Below, one piece after another: positions 15,276-15,301 of a DNA stretch of 15,301 nt. Numbering within the stretch: position 1 is the first letter of the stretch; the number at the start of each line of letters is the position of its first letter. The notes below the pieces were generated by a model. That model was given only the letters and a program-made list of their open reading frames with translations. It made no database searches and was not told the DNA's origin. Origin of the DNA: an uncultured Clostridium sp. (lineage in GTDB: Bacteria; Bacillota; Clostridia; Lachnospirales; Lachnospiraceae); contig USFH01000034.1 in assembly GCA_900553925.1 (NCBI GenBank), positions 1 to 15,301 of the forward strand. Direction: 5' to 3'. Both the position numbers and the translations under genes were made by a program.

Positions 15276-15301
15276 AGCGTGCTTCAATGGTCTGCTTAAG
15301 A

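Larger units (their letters stand above)
15027..15301. other. Repeat-rich leader upstream of pyrC
   Basis: This stretch up to the right edge holds the pyrC ribosome-binding site, then several palindromic segments: CCACA/TGTGG (15138-15158), a compound hairpin (15168-15207) and a 44-bp imperfect palindrome (15232-15275). GTAATTGCGAAAC (15060-15072) resembles the end motif of the pyrF-pyrK element. I see no gene, no clear PyrR-binding loop, no convincing promoter and no T-run terminator. Confidence 0.7.

Noticed and set aside
15260..15280. Resemblance of GGTACTTAATGAAC (minus strand) to the 3' end of 23S rRNA
   Set aside because: Only about a dozen bases match, and the neighbouring sequence is a palindrome with no further rRNA features.
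15226..15300. A 25-codon minus-strand frame running in from the right edge and ending in TGA at 15223-15225, as a possible C-terminus of an upstream gene
   Set aside because: It lies entirely in the 44-bp palindrome and its flanks, so it looks like repeat sequence read as protein; the frame may still be tested with more sequence to the right.
15027..15301. PyrR-dependent attenuator ahead of pyrC
   Set aside because: The hairpins lack the conserved PyrR-binding loop as I know it, and no terminator/antiterminator pair with a T-run is visible.

Overview
The window reads as chromosomal DNA from a Gram-positive Clostridia member, most likely Lachnospiraceae (Coprococcus/Roseburia/Butyrivibrio-like). 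This is inferred from clostridial ChW cell-wall repeats on a large secreted protein, the two-subunit PyrD/PyrK dihydroorotate dehydrogenase B, strong AGGAGG ribosome-binding sites and intergenic palindromic repeats. The exact genus cannot be fixed from the sequence alone.

Every gene I can support (eleven complete, one cut by the left edge) lies on the minus strand, so the window is read from right to left. In transcription order: a repeat-rich leader (about 15301-15027), pyrC, pyrF, a 374-bp gene-free stretch holding a large imperfect inverted repeat, pyrK, pyrD, a small three-helix membrane protein, an M29-type aminopeptidase with a long N-terminal extension, a formate/nitrite-type channel, deoB, pdp, a 1213-residue secreted CAP/Ig-like/Cys-rich/ChW surface protein, purE, and the N-terminal part of a PspA/IM30 protein.

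The right half (pyrC, pyrF, pyrK, pyrD) covers four steps or subunits of de novo UMP synthesis; pyrB, pyrE and carA/B are not in the window. The centre and left hold salvage: pdp splits pyrimidine nucleosides to base and pentose-1-phosphate, and deoB converts that to pentose-5-phosphate. purE adds a purine biosynthetic step. Gaps from pyrK to purE are short (overlap to 97 bp), so one long transcript or a few overlapping ones are plausible. The best promoter I see is a TTTACT-17-TATAAT pair in front of pspA.

No phage, transposase, CRISPR array, tRNA or rRNA gene was found. The less ordinary parts are (a) the pyrF-pyrK inverted repeat, whose terminal motif recurs in the pyrC leader, suggesting a dispersed element family sitting in 5' leaders of pyr genes; (b) the mosaic surface protein encoded directly behind pdp; (c) the N-terminal extension of the M29 peptidase; and (d) an apparent insertion in Pdp. 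I do not see convincing evidence for a wholly new defence or mobile system.
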